A DNA stretch of 64,000 bases from Chlamydoabsidia padenii (taxonomy: Eukaryota; Mucoromycota; Mucoromycetes; Mucorales; Cunninghamellaceae): NCBI GenBank assembly GCA_025330725.1, contig JAIWND010000033.1:124001-188000 (forward strand), read 5' to 3'. How positions within the stretch are numbered: position 1 is the stretch's first letter; each line of letters begins with the position of its first letter. The notes below the pieces were generated by a model. It was not told where the DNA came from. It made no database searches and worked only from the letters and a program-made list of their open reading frames with translations. Positions 1 to 9,634 of the stretch are shown one piece after another. The position numbers and the translations under genes are program-made.

Positions 1-1820
1 CGTCGTCATCGTCATCTTTGTCTTCACGGACCACCACCTCATCGACCTCCTCTACTCTATCACCGACACACTCTCCTCCGGCACCGTTTACAACACCTTC
101 ACCAGCACAGACTTGTTTGACATGGACATCCACTGGTTCAAGTATCGTCTCTTTGGATCAATATAGCATGTTTGGGATCATTCATGCTATTGCTGAAGCA
201 CTCAGGCTGTCTCAGGTACTGGTGGTGCCCCAGATGGATGTGTTCCGTCAAGTGAACACCATTCAACTAATGAAACAATGCGTCCAACTATTTATTATGT
301 GCGACAGTGGTGCCTTTTTTATGGATGTACCTGATCTGTTGTCTAAAACTGATCTTGTCTTGACCACCGCCAACTCTACTCTCTTTAACAACAATAACAA
401 CAACAACAACAACGAACATGCTCTGGACACACTCTTATTGCTCAGTATTTGTTGCATGATGATACGTCATGTTATGGTCCACCGTCGGGGTCATACTGCT
501 GTCTCTGCAGGTTTGGCACATGCTTTTTATTCTCATGCTCGGGTGCGTTTACAAGACCTCTTTGATATTCCTCACATTACTGTATTGCGTTCCGCCTTTC
601 TCCTCTCGGTCTTCCCTCATGGTTTTCTGGATCTCTTCTCTACCTCAAGGCTCTCCTCTCCTCTACTGACAAGTGCTACTAGAATGATGTTGGCTATGAA
701 TCTTCATCAATTGGATGCACCTAATAACAACAATAACGAAGGATACGATGCGGATGAAAAGGAACGACGGCGGCGATTGGCTTGGATGATACTTTGTGCT
801 GATCATTTCTCCACCATGAATCGGACAGGGCAATCTGGATTGATCGATGTGAATCTTTGGCACGTTGATTTCCCACAACCCTCAGAAAACGAACAAGCAG
901 TAAAACGACGGGTGGAACTCTTCTCTCATTATTGTCGGATTGTCATGATTCGCAAGTTGGATCTCTTTCAGTCTGTCTATAGGGTGGTATCACAATCCAA
1001 CAAAGCATTGGCATCATTTATGGATCAACATTTATTCGACATGTATACAAGCACATCTGATCATCATCTTCACTTGGACCTGGATTTGGATTTGGATCAG
1101 CACCTGGCGCGACAATGGACTAAAAAGGATGATTTGGAATCTTTGTTATTGGAAAGTTTGCACTGTAACTCATTGATCATGGCTCTAGTTCCCTTCTTGC
1201 CGCGACGGTATCTGGCGACATTTGAACAAGGTATTGTTTCTCGAGAAGCGGGTATCAGGGACGTTTATCAATCCATGAAACACCAATCGTCGGCTTCCAA
1301 CTGCTCCATCACACCTTTACCGCCACGAACCCCATTCCACCATGGATACCAACGGAGTAACACTAAAGGCGGCGACAATGACGACGACGATGAAGAACAA
1401 CAACATTTGGAAATGCATACAGTGATTAGATGTTTGACGGTAGCGAATCGACTATCGTACATCTTGGAAATTCTCGGTGGAGTGGACTCGATACATTGTC
1501 ATCATCAGCCTACACATGCAGCACTTGTCTTGGCGTACGTATACGATATGATCCAGACGAATTGTCAACATTCCAAGGTGGCTATGATCTGTCGGTTGAA
1601 TCTGATCCGACTATTACGATTGGTGCAACAGGCTCGACTTGTGGATCCCGATTTGACCCTTGTCTATTTAGATCGTACACTGACCAGTTATATCGGCTCC
1701 ACCACAGATGAATCTTCAGTATCTTTGGAACGGACAACAGCGTCACTACTCTTCTCTTTACGTCAACAACAGGCCGCAGCTACATTGGATGGAATTATAA
1801 AGTCGGAACCCTTGGGTTAA
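1..1820 (+). CDS. Fungal-specific transcription factor, 3' part (5' end outside window)
   Basis: The reading frame is open from the left edge and ends with TAA at 1820, giving about 605 residues of a longer protein. No intron is evident. The DNA-binding region, normally an N-terminal Zn2Cys6 cluster, is not in the window. What is visible matches the middle homology region of fungal zinc-cluster activators: a long helical region, then a segment around 740-880 with the run ERRRRLAWMILCADHF and a downstream NLWHVDFPQP motif. This pattern is typical of the 'fungal_trans' domain that follows the zinc cluster. Asn repeats (about 385-415 and 725-740), a Leu-Asp repeat (1070-1095) and an acidic Asp/Glu stretch (1370-1400) are low-complexity insertions. 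The target genes cannot be read from the sequence. An alternative would be a related regulator lacking the zinc cluster. Confidence 0.75.
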   Translation, partial: SSSSSLSSRTTTSSTSSTLSPTHSPPAPFTTPSPAQTCLTWTSTGSSIVSLDQYSMFGIIHAIAEALRLSQVLVVPQMDVFRQVNTIQLMKQCVQLFIMCDSGAFFMDVPDLLSKTDLVLTTANSTLFNNNNNNNNNEHALDTLLLLSICCMMIRHVMVHRRGHTAVSAGLAHAFYSHARVRLQDLFDIPHITVLRSAFLLSVFPHGFLDLFSTSRLSSPLLTSATRMMLAMNLHQLDAPNNNNNEGYDADEKERRRRLAWMILCADHFSTMNRTGQSGLIDVNLWHVDFPQPSENEQAVKRRVELFSHYCRIVMIRKLDLFQSVYRVVSQSNKALASFMDQHLFDMYTSTSDHHLHLDLDLDLDQHLARQWTKKDDLESLLLESLHCNSLIMALVPFLPRRYLATFEQGIVSREAGIRDVYQSMKHQSSASNCSITPLPPRTPFHHGYQRSNTKGGDNDDDDEEQQHLEMHTVIRCLTVANRLSYILEILGGVDSIHCHHQPTHAALVLAYVYDMIQTNCQHSKVAMICRLNLIRLLRLVQQARLVDPDLTLVYLDRTLTSYIGSTTDESSVSLERTTASLLFSLRQQQAAATLDGIIKSEPLG

Positions 1821-1989
1821 ATAGGTCCTTCATATATACATATACATACTCTCTCTCTCTCCTACTATTACTTGCTGTCATTTGATACCCCTTCCTCTTC
1901 TTTTTATATACATAGTTTATTTTATTATTACTGTATTCACTTGTTTTTTTTTTTATTATCTTCCCTTGTTACGCATTTTGTATACATGT

Positions 1990-2024
<35 letters not shown>

Positions 2025-2217
2025 TTCAATAAAATCCTTCAAACAGCTTGATCCATTAATATATGATCTGTATTTATAATACTAACAACGTCTTGTGCTT
2101 ACTGTTTATGTGTCATGGAAGAATAAAGAGGGCAGGACATTGTGACGGGAAAAAAGTGGGTGTTTATGATTATGCATACCGTATTGCTGCTCTCTATATG
2201 CTTTTATAGGTTTTGTT
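1821..2217. other. Intergenic, 3' flank of the transcription factor gene
   Basis: This stretch is AT-rich, with CT runs, a T tract of about 27 nt near 1997-2023 and an AATAAA-like signal near 2028. No supported gene is present. It runs into the LTR-like fragment at 2218. Confidence 0.5.
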
Positions 2218-2414
2218 GTGAAGGTGGCGTTTGAAAACCCGGCCGTCTTTTGTGATCTTACTTTGGTGCAAGGTCTACATCTATTTTTACTTTTAAATCT
2301 CGCATTCCAAATTGGGATTCTCTCTTTTTTTTTTTTTTCTCTTACATTTTTAAATACATTCAAGTACATCTCAAAGATTGAATCTAAACCAAAAAGATTC
2401 TGATGCTCACTACA
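2218..2414 (-). repeat. Diverged LTR-like repeat fragment
   Basis: Read on the minus strand from 2414 it begins TGTAGTGAGCATCAGAATC and continues with GATTCAATCTTTGAGATGTA. This parallels the 5' end of the repeats at 12983 and 40377. Similarity continues through a CCAAAGTAAGA block and then fades. It lies about 130 bp beyond the 3' end of a tRNA-Ala gene. It is interpreted as a truncated solo LTR. Confidence 0.55.
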
Positions 2415-2544
2415 TTTATAATATCTATATACACTTTTCAAGCCCAAGTTGCCCTACATTCTACCAGAATTAGCCGTAACAAGCTGCAACAAGACGGAGG
2501 TCTTATTTCAAACACCGCTTCATGCGGTGAAATGGAAAAAATAA

Positions 2545-2616
2545 TGGATACGCAGGGAATTGAACCCCGGATCTTCTGCATGCAAAGCAGACGCCATACC
2601 ACTAGGCCACGAACCC
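2545..2616 (-). tRNA. tRNA-Ala (anticodon TGC)
   Basis: This is a 72-nt cloverleaf identical in its body to the copy at 12051. The anticodon stem is TCTGC/GCAGA around loop TTTGCAT, with anticodon TGC. The acceptor GGGTTCG pairs with CGTATCC and includes a G3:U70 pair, the alanine identity element; position 5:68 is a U-U mismatch. Box A (TGGCCTAGTGG) and box B (GGTTCAATTCC) match the Pol III promoter consensus. The discriminator is A and there is no intron. An oligo-T run lies just downstream as the terminator. Confidence 0.93.
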
Positions 2617-2644
2617 ATCCGATGGAAATTTGACAAAAATGTTT

Positions 2645-2660
2645 TATATAAATCACAAAA
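2645..2660 (-). promoter_or_regulatory. Upstream TATA-like Pol III element
   Basis: TTTTGTGATTTATATA (minus strand) lies about 30 bp before the tRNA-Ala 5' end. The same TTGTGAT-ATATA arrangement precedes the other two tRNA genes in the window. Upstream TATA elements at tRNA genes are known from fission yeast. Confidence 0.55.
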
Positions 2661-3061
2661 TCGGGATTTTAAAACCGGCCAATCATATTTGGTTATTTTT
2701 TGTTGGCACGCATGAGTGACGTATAAAGTGACACAGTTCAACACTATCGTCATCTGTCAAACACCTACAGATGTATACACGTATTCCTAGAGTCCTATTC
2801 TGAATTAAAGCCATCACTTGGAATTATAATATGTCAAAGGTTAAGAGCCGGTATCGGGATTTGAAATCATGCATGATGATTCCATTCAGCCCATCAAAAA
2901 GGAGGTGGGTCTGATATGATAACATGATCTATAAATTGTATGCCCTGCCTGAAAAGGGACTCTTTTATTAGTTTGTTTAATAATAATAATAATAAAAAAT
3001 GAATAACTAATAAGACATAATACAAAAGCGATAAAACATAAAGGGGGGGATAAGTATATAA
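2661..3061. other. Intergenic region between tRNA-Ala and the bHLH gene
   Basis: No gene was found. It carries two copies of the recurrent motif, TCGGGATTTT at 2661 and TCGGGATTTGAAATC at 2854-2868. An AATAATAATAATAA tract lies near 2980, just beyond the bHLH stop. Confidence 0.4.
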
Positions 3062-4195
3062 CTAGGATTGAGAAGTAGGATCATCGCTGGCAATATGCAA
3101 GTTACCGAATTGTTGTTGGAATTGAAGTGACCTAACCCGTTCGTGTCTGTTATCTCTAGTTGTGGATGAAGCATTGGTAAAAAGAGGACGATCACCTTTT
3201 AAATCAGAAGATGGACTGATGATATAACATGCAGGAGTAGGTGATGTTTGTTCATGATATTCTTCCTTGTAGCTTCTTTGTTGTTGACCATTTTTTGCCA
3301 ATTCGATCATCCGTTCCAATTCCTGTACCCTATCTTGATACCGTGCCACTTCGTCCCGTAAATCCTTTATATGATCCACCGAGAGTTTTAAAATAGTTCC
3401 CTTGTTGATTGCTTTACCACCATTTTGAATACTTGAGCTATTGACGTTGGAACAACTGGGTACATTATCCAACAAGTGTTCAGGTAAAAGAGTGGAGAGT
3501 TCTATTTTATATTTGAAGAAGAAGGAAAAAAAAAAAAAAGCGTGAGAAAAAAAAAAAAGAGTGTTGGGTCCCCCCCCCCAACGTTTTTATTTTATTTTTA
3601 TACCTTGTATGCGTTCATTGATATTATCCCTACGTCGTCGTTCCACCGCGTTATGAGATTCCCTGCGCCTTCGCCGTTTTTCAAAGATTTCCTGTAAGCT
3701 ACGTTTTTATTTTTTATTTATTTATTTTTTTTTTTAAAAAAAAAGACCATTAGCCACTGAATAACCTTCCCCTTTTATCACTTACTTTCGTTGTTGGACT
3801 TCGTCGTCTTCATTACCACCAGTAAACCCATCCAAGTGACTAGTAGATGTGGAAGGTGAGACAATCAAGTCGTTTCTACCACTAGAGCCAGCAGTAAACA
3901 TGGTTGGTGGAGATTGACCAAAAGACGAGCTAGAGTCAAGACTAGTACCAAACCAATTAGGAGCTTGTGGATTGACAGTGTTAAAAGGTGGACTCATGGC
4001 AATAGAGGCTGCTGTTCCAAAACTATTTTGTCGTTGGTGATAGGAGCTAGGATGGCCAAATAATCCACTGTTGCGATGATGGTGTTGTGAAGCTCGTACA
4101 GGCACGGCACCGACTGTTGTATGTTGCGACGTCATGGCTTGTTGGAAAGAATCAGAGTCCAAGTTAAAGTCTTGTTGTGTTGGAGAATACATCAC
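3062..4195 (-). CDS. Basic helix-loop-helix (bHLH-zipper) transcription factor
   Basis: There are three exons: 4195-3786, 3698-3604 and 3501-3062 (945 nt, 314 aa). The start is the first of two Met codons at 4195. Residues about 1-135 are Ser/Gln/His-rich and probably disordered. Exon 2 encodes the basic region and helix 1, with KRRRRRESHNAVERRRRDNI; it contains the H-N-x-x-E-R-x-R-R signature of factors that bind E-boxes (CANNTG). Exon 3 gives the loop and helix 2 (GTILKLSVDHIKDL), followed by a short coiled coil (VARYQDRVQELERMIEL), so a leucine-zipper extension is likely. The class resembles USF/TFE/Cbf1-type dimeric nuclear regulators; which one is not clear. A TCGGAATTTAAATT motif lies about 160 bp upstream of the start. 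The introns are rich in A/T homopolymers. Confidence 0.85.
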
Positions 4196-4282
4196 TTTAT
4201 TTAAAAAAGATTTAGGATAAAGGAGAGATAGAGAGAGAGAGAGAAGGTGACAAATGAATCAAGTTGGAAGAGAAGAGATAAA

Positions 4283-4325
<43 letters not shown>

Positions 4326-4410
4326 CCGTGATCCAAAAAAAGGGGAAGGACCACATCGGAATTTAAATTCCATACTGCCTTGCTTGATTTCAGTTACCAA
4401 TCTATGTAAT

Positions 4411-5479
4411 CTAATTATAATTTACCAACTGTTGCTTGATATCATGTTCCCATGAGAGGTAGTCCTTGTATTTCTTGGAGGATTTGTAATCTTGTAGGTT
4501 GATCATCGAAACAATACCAGAGACAACGCCTTTTTTGTTTGGTGTCCTTTTTAATAAAACAGACGCCTTTTGCTTAGTGGTGGATGATGATGATGAGTTG
4601 GGTATAGAGGCGACAGGTTGCTTTTTCCTTGATGTGGTGGTAGTGTCATTTGTGGTAATATTGTCTTGTTCATTATCCATTGTCCGTGTTTTACGTTTCC
4701 TTGTTGATCGTGTTGTATCAGTCGATTGTATCTTGAGTTCATTCAACTTGATTCGGCATTCTTCTTTCATTAGTTTGACACTCTTGTTGAATTCCGAGGC
4801 ACCACAAGTACAAGTAGTTTGTAATTTTGTCTTGTCGATTTGTACCTATTAAAAAAAAATCATGTATGTGAGTGAATCTTTTATATGATGTCACTTTTTA
4901 ATTTTACCCCCACTGCTTTGGCACAAGTATAAAAAGCAGCAGCCTTCCAAACGGCAGTGTTCAATTGATCCTTGGCCGAGATTTGTTGAGCAGGACCCAT
5001 CTTTTTGATATGTTGTTTTACAAAACTAGTCCATAAATCTTGAGCATGTGTCGCCAGAGCAGTGGATCCAAAAGTAACCCCAAGTGTGTCAAAGGTAATG
5101 GTAGACTGTAGATTCAAGTGTTTTCGGACTGCTGACATTGTCGTATCGTAGGCTTTGGGAGTACAACCAGCTAATTCTGCTGCTAATTTGTTATTCCACC
5201 CAAACAATCCTAGACTATTTTCAGTTCAAGATAAAGGTTAAAAAGTGTGTTGTCTACCTTTTTTTTTTTTTACCGGGTTATGTCCTGTGTTGTTGTTGTT
5301 TTCACTTACCTTTCATAGGCTAAATGAATACTGGCGACATGGTGACTGTTGGGTCCCTTGAAGGTAATAGAAGGTACTTTGGCAGAGCATTGTCCTTGAT
5401 AGTATTTCGCACGTTCGAGTAATTGATTGTTGTCGTTTAAATGGAGTCGTTCAAGACAATGATCTAAAGGATTGAGCAT
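4411..5479 (-). CDS. ORC6: Origin recognition complex subunit 6
   Basis: There are three exons: 5479-5310, 5214-4908 and 4845-4411 (912 nt, 303 aa). The Met at 5479 (MLNPLDHCLERLHL) is preferred over upstream in-frame codons because it begins the family's usual N-terminal helix. The protein shows the ORC6 layout: two cyclin-like (TFIIB-like) folds, the first with the HHVASIHLAYERL helix and GWNNKLAAELAGC, the second with TAVWKAAAFYTCAKAVGVKL. A basic, Ser/Thr-rich linker (STRKRKTRT) and a short conserved C-terminal tail (SSKKYKDYLSWEHDIKQQL) follow. ORC6 is the smallest subunit of the complex that marks replication origins and helps load MCM. A GTCGGGATTT motif lies about 90 bp upstream. The next gene upstream, UTP23, is on the same strand. 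Confidence 0.88.
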
Positions 5480-5570
5480 ATGATTTTTGGTAAAAAGTAA
5501 GAAGAGGGACAAGGAGAGTGTTTTTTTAAAAAAATAAAGTCCAACGTGAATTTTATTGGTGTCGGGATTT

Positions 5571-5594
5571 TTGCAGGACGGGGATTTAAATTAG
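5571..5594 (+). promoter_or_regulatory. Recurrent GTCGGGATTT motif upstream of ORC6
   Basis: GTCGGGATTT is followed ten bases later by a second GGGATTTAAATT. Both lie between the UTP23 stop and the ORC6 start, about 90-115 bp before the ORC6 ATG. They are members of the window-wide motif family. Confidence 0.4.
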
Positions 5595-5675
5595 CAGGAT
5601 TCTACTTTTTTATATAATGCAATTCACTTTATTAATGTAGTTGGATTCTATTACTAGTAGTATTCTATTCTATAA

Positions 5676-6631
5676 TCAAGAGTCCTTGGTATCTTCAGAT
5701 GATCGTTTCCGTTTTTCGCCTGTTTTTGAAGAAGAGCCCGTCGATTTCTTCTTCTTTTGAGGAGGAGGAGCCTGTTTTTTCTTCTTTTTCATGCTGAGAG
5801 GATTAGCCCCTTTCACTTTGCGTTTCTTGTGGACGGGTCCGCCATCTGTACTTTCGACTTTTGATGGTTCTTGAATTAATCGAGCAATCTTCAATTGTTG
5901 AGCTTCAGAGGCAGATGGCATTGTTTTAGCTTTTTCTTTCTAATATATATATATATATATAAACAAGACAGTTAGTAATTTCTTGACAATGAATAGGCAA
6001 AAAAAAAAAAAAAAAAAAAAAAATTACCTGTTGGATAGCGTCTTTTGTAGCTTTTGTGAGAGGTTCCAGAATGATCATCCCCTTTTGGACTTTTAAGACA
6101 GGAATACCCGGCATAAGACGGACTTGTTTTCGATGATCGTCGTTTTGGGTGGCGAGACAGTAATTATTTCCATTCGTCGAGCCAATCAGTTCCATTACAC
6201 AGTGAGCACTGGAAACAGGATGTAAATGTTTGCATTTTCGACTTTCAAACTGTTTGGCTATGGTTGCTGCACGATGATCGCCTTGTTTCTTAAGTTCGTG
6301 AATGACACAATTCGTTACCACTAAGCTCGAAAAGACAATAGGTATTATTAGTAAAGTTTCCTTTTTCTTCTTTTTCACTTACATGGTCGTGTTGGGCTAG
6401 ATAATAAGGTTTGCAAGTCATCTTGTAAAGAAAGACGTTGTTCCGTGGCTAGTTTGATAAAACTGCTATCCACTAATGTTCCAACAAAATAAAAGGTGAG
6501 TAAAGAAAAAATATAAAGTCCGATAGCTTGTTTGACAACTTACATAAGATTTGATATGGAGCATGGAAACCAAAACCAATACAATAAGAATGCATGGCCT
6601 TTTTATATAGACGACTTGTTTTAGCACGCAT
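5676..6631 (-). CDS. UTP23: rRNA-processing protein UTP23 (PIN-domain family)
   Basis: There are four exons: 6631-6544, 6472-6383, 6320-6028 and 5939-5676 (735 nt, 244 aa). The start at 6631 gives MRAKTSRLYKKAMHSYCIGF..PYQIL, the standard N-terminus of this family. Hallmarks follow: TNCVIHELKKQG, a CKHLHPVSSAHCVMELI zinc-binding-like segment, and YCLATQNDDHRKQVRLMPGIP. The C-terminal 75 residues are Lys-rich (KKRKVKG, runs of K), as expected of a nucleolar factor. In other eukaryotes UTP23 is part of the small-subunit processome and acts with snR30/U17 in 18S rRNA maturation; its PIN fold is usually considered catalytically impaired. It is divergently paired with uS9m, with 202 bp between the start codons. 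Confidence 0.85.
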
Positions 6632-6760
6632 GATGTGAGAAGTAAGGTAAGAAGGAAAGAAAGAAAAAAGTTGATCCGCTTTAGGATTTCCCCCTTTTCT
6701 TCTCAGCCACACAATTTTAAACCCTGTGACTTTATGAAATGTCAACCCCTCCCCTCCTCA

Positions 6761-6774
6761 TGAAAATCCCGACC
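6761..6774 (-). promoter_or_regulatory. Recurrent GTCGGGATTTTCA motif in the UTP23/uS9m divergent promoter
   Basis: On the plus strand it reads TGAAAATCCCGACC. It lies 60 bp before the uS9m start and 130 bp before the UTP23 start, so it could serve both genes. A T/C-rich tract (6778-6815) follows on the uS9m side. Confidence 0.4.
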
Positions 6775-6833
6775 TGATTTTTTTTTTTTTTTTTTTTCTT
6801 TTCTTTTCTTTTTTCTTTCATTACCATACCACC

Positions 6834-7906
6834 ATGTTACGCCGGGCACTTCCAGTGGCAACCACTTTGGTCAAAGCCAACTTGACTAAATCCATTATTT
6901 CCCCCACTGTTTTACGTACCTTCACTACACTCCAACCTCAACAACCTATTGTGTTTGATGATATTCTCGCCTATCGTGAAAAACCTGACTCGTTATCTTA
7001 CTTTACCGGCAACTATAAATACAATGACCTTTTGATTGAATTGGATGCGCTTTACAAACAACACTCTGAATGGAAACCCACTGTTACCGACGACGACGCC
7101 ACTGAAGAAAAGACATATGCCTGGAAACTGCGTGACAAGATGTCTGAAATGCTCGCTATTCCCTTGAAGACTTCTCAATGGCGTAAAATCACTTTGCAAT
7201 TGAACCAATTGGCGTCTTTACCTCGACCTCTCCCTCCTCAAGTAGCTCAAGTATTGGCCCTTTACGAACGATTCGACGTTACAAAATCAGCAGCAGCAGC
7301 AACAACAACAACAAGTAAAGTAAAGACTGCTTTGGATGATATGGGTCGTGCTTATGCGGTAGGACGAAGAAAAGAATCCAGTGCTCGATGCTGGGTGGTA
7401 AAAGGTGAAGGTAAAGTATTGGTCAATGGTGTCGAACTAAAGGACTACTTTAAGCGTCCAGTGGATCGTGATCAAGTGGTGTTACCTTTGGCTGTTACTG
7501 AATTGGCTGACAAGTATAATGTATGGACTCTTGTTACTGGTGGTGGTACTACTGGTCAAGCTGAAGCTATCAAATTAGGTGTGGGTAAGGCCTTATTGGT
7601 GCATGATAATGAACTGAAGCCTACTCTTCGTAAAGGTAAAAGCGAAAAAAAAAAAAAAGAAACCCCTTCCCCAAACAAACTTGGATATCATGATGTGATC
7701 ACTGACTTTTCTTTCTTCTCATACTTGATAGCTGGCTGTATTACTCGAGATCCTAGAGTGGTCGAACGTAAAAAGGAAGGTCAACGAAAGGCTCGTGCGA
7801 AGTATACCTGGTAAGTTTGGGGGGGGGAAGATAGACAAGGGGAACAATGATAAATCAAAGTGGCAATCACTCACTCTTCTTTTATTTAAATAGGGTCAAA
7901 CGTTAA
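6834..7906 (+). CDS. MRPS9: Mitochondrial small-subunit ribosomal protein uS9m
   Basis: There are three exons: 6834-7635, 7732-7810 and 7894-7906 (894 nt, 297 aa). The N-terminus (MLRRALPVATTLVKANLTKS) is basic and amphipathic, a typical mitochondrial presequence. Residues about 165-297 form the S9 domain: GRAYAVGRRKESSARCWVVK, GEGKVLVNGVELKDYF, TGGGTTGQAEAIKLGVGKAL, then RDPRVVERKKEGQRKARAKY and the C-terminal VKR tail that reaches toward the decoding site in S9 proteins. An extended N-terminal domain is normal for fungal mitochondrial S9. Intron 1 (7636-7731, 96 nt) is a multiple of three and has no in-frame stop, so its retention would insert 32 residues. The final exon encodes only the last codons and the stop. 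Confidence 0.92.
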
Positions 7907-8364
7907 ACACACATGCCTGGCGTCAATACACTCGTTTACAACTTATCCTCTCTCTCTCTACTTGTTTTATTCCTTCATATGTAAATTACCTTGTCTCTTT
8001 TAGATCATTCCTGTAGAATCTTTCCCACCTGTTGGTTGTTGACTAGTTTAGATTGTATGGGGTTTTTTTTTAACAATAACAAAATAAATAAAATCTATTT
8101 GACATGTCTTCACAACATCCATATGACCCATACTCCATCTTTTTTTTAACCAAACGATTGAAAAAGGAGGAAATTTTAGGCTACAATACCCCCTTTGAAG
8201 ACGATCGATACCACCAAGTGTGACCAATGCACATCCAATCATTAATCCCAGACTCATAGTCTCCTATAATCAAGACAAGTTTAGGAGAAGTAGACGGGGG
8301 AAAAAAAAAAAAGTTTATTTTATTTTATTGAAACATATCAAAAAACTACAAATACAATTCTAAT
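7907..8364. other. Convergent 3' flanks of uS9m and LMW-PTP
   Basis: CT-rich and A-rich sequence between two convergent genes. A 69-codon minus-strand ORF (8257-8048) begins with a hydrophobic stretch, but I found no recognisable family and do not call it a gene. Confidence 0.4.
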
Positions 8365-9175
8365 CTAATCCAAGAGTCCAAGGTGTTTCAAAAAGCCTTC
8401 ACTAGCTCTAGTGACCTGTTTATAGTTATGTTCAAAGCCATCGATAGCACCATAGTAAGGATCGCGAATGATTCGATCCCCTTGAGGGTCAAAGTCACCA
8501 AATAAGGATACCACCGCTTTAGATCCAGCCGGTTTCTTGTGCTGTTATCAAATCAACCCCAAAGAGTAACACGTTTTTATGTCAGTTTCTATACTGTATG
8601 TATTATTTTGTTTATTACCTTTAAATCTTCCAGATTGGATTCATCCATACACAAGATATAATCGAATTCTTCAAAATGTCTATCGATAACCTAAACAATA
8701 AAGATGATGAATGTTAAAACAGGTGTGGATAGTGGTAAGCCAATGTTCTTTACCTTTTGTGCACGATGATTCACAGGTACATTGTGTTGTTTGCAAGTAG
8801 CCGCACTTCGACTATCTGGCTTTTCACCTACCTTTTTTTTTTTTAAGAAAGAGAGAGAGAGAGAGAGATCATGTTTAGTATAAGAGTAAGCAGCACTCCT
8901 TCCCCCCTCCCTCTTTTTCCCCTTCTTACATGATACCCTGCAGTCCCTGCCGAATCAATCTTGGTAAAATGATCAGTTAGTTGGTGTTGTTTGACTGTGT
9001 GAGCAAAGACAGCTTCAGCCATGGGTGAGCGACAAATGTTCCCTAACAATGCAAGTTTGAACTAATCCATTAATACTGCATCCTTCCCCCCCCCTACTAA
9101 TTTATCTTTTCCTTTTTCTTCCAACTTACCCAAACAAACAAAAAGGACACTGATCTTGGCAGTATTATCCACCAT
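8365..9175 (-). CDS. LTP1: Low-molecular-weight protein tyrosine phosphatase
   Basis: There are five exons: 9175-9130, 9042-8930, 8831-8754, 8690-8619 and 8541-8365 (486 nt, 161 aa), the usual length for the family. The catalytic P-loop C-x5-R-S is VCLGNICRSP, split by the first intron after CL. Exon 3 carries GEKPDSRSA, exon 4 the DYILCMDESN segment, and the last exon the conserved RIIRDPYYG, whose Asp is the general acid. These are cytosolic enzymes that dephosphorylate phosphotyrosine, and in several organisms low-molecular-weight substrates. All catalytic residues are present, so the gene looks functional. A GCGGGATTTGAAT motif lies about 80 bp upstream. The next gene upstream is divergent. 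Confidence 0.93.
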
Positions 9176-9251
9176 GGTTTTTTTTTTTTATAAAAAAAAG
9201 TAATAGAGCGGAAAAGAAGAGTGGGGAAATTTTTTCAAATGAAGCGCAGGA

Positions 9252-9265
9252 GCGGGATTTGAATC
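9252..9265 (+). promoter_or_regulatory. Recurrent GCGGGATTTGAATC motif upstream of the LMW-PTP gene
   Basis: It lies about 80 bp before the LMW-PTP start, in the 459-bp divergent spacer shared with the membrane protein gene. It matches the consensus described in the findings. Confidence 0.4.
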
Positions 9266-9634
9266 TTTTACACTACAAAATAATGCTGATGGTAATCAAA
9301 TCGATATGAATTCATTATAAAGACGATCTTTTTAATGATACATCAAAAACGTATATATGTCAATCAGCTTTTTTGTAAAAAGAAGGAGAAAGAAAAAGGG
9401 AGAAGAGAAAACAGCTTGAGAACCAACTTTTAACTTTCCTGCTTTCCATTCCTAGCATGTTGCCAAGCGCGCCTTGACGATTCTCCTTTTTCGTGTTCAT
9501 TGTCTCCTTAATCTTAGCTATTATTTCTCCCTCTTTTATCGGCACAACCATAAATATCAATGATCTTGCACTCTTTTTTCCAAACTTCTTTTTTCCTTTT
9601 ATTCTTATTCAAAAAAGAAAAAAAAAAAAAGAAG

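Larger units (their letters stand above)
2486..2683 (-). repeat. About 198-bp duplicated block containing tRNA-Ala
   Basis: The tRNA-Ala gene and about 65 bp on either side match the block at 11984-12182 on the other strand. Shared flanks include ATTGGC-GGTTTT, TTGTGATTTATATA and CCATCGGAT upstream, and CCATTATTTTT, CCGCATGAAGCGG and CTCCGTCTTGTTGC downstream. It is therefore a segmental copy rather than an independent tRNA gene. Confidence 0.8.

Noticed and set aside
2438..2656. ORFs with shared peptide (near-identical translations) at 2438-2656 and 11942-12304
   Set aside because: The similarity is explained by the duplicated tRNA-Ala block being translated; it is not a protein gene pair.
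8048..8257. Minus-strand ORF of 69 codons with a hydrophobic start
   Set aside because: The second half is A/T-driven (Lys/Phe/Ile) and lies in the 3' flanks of two convergent genes. No recognised family.
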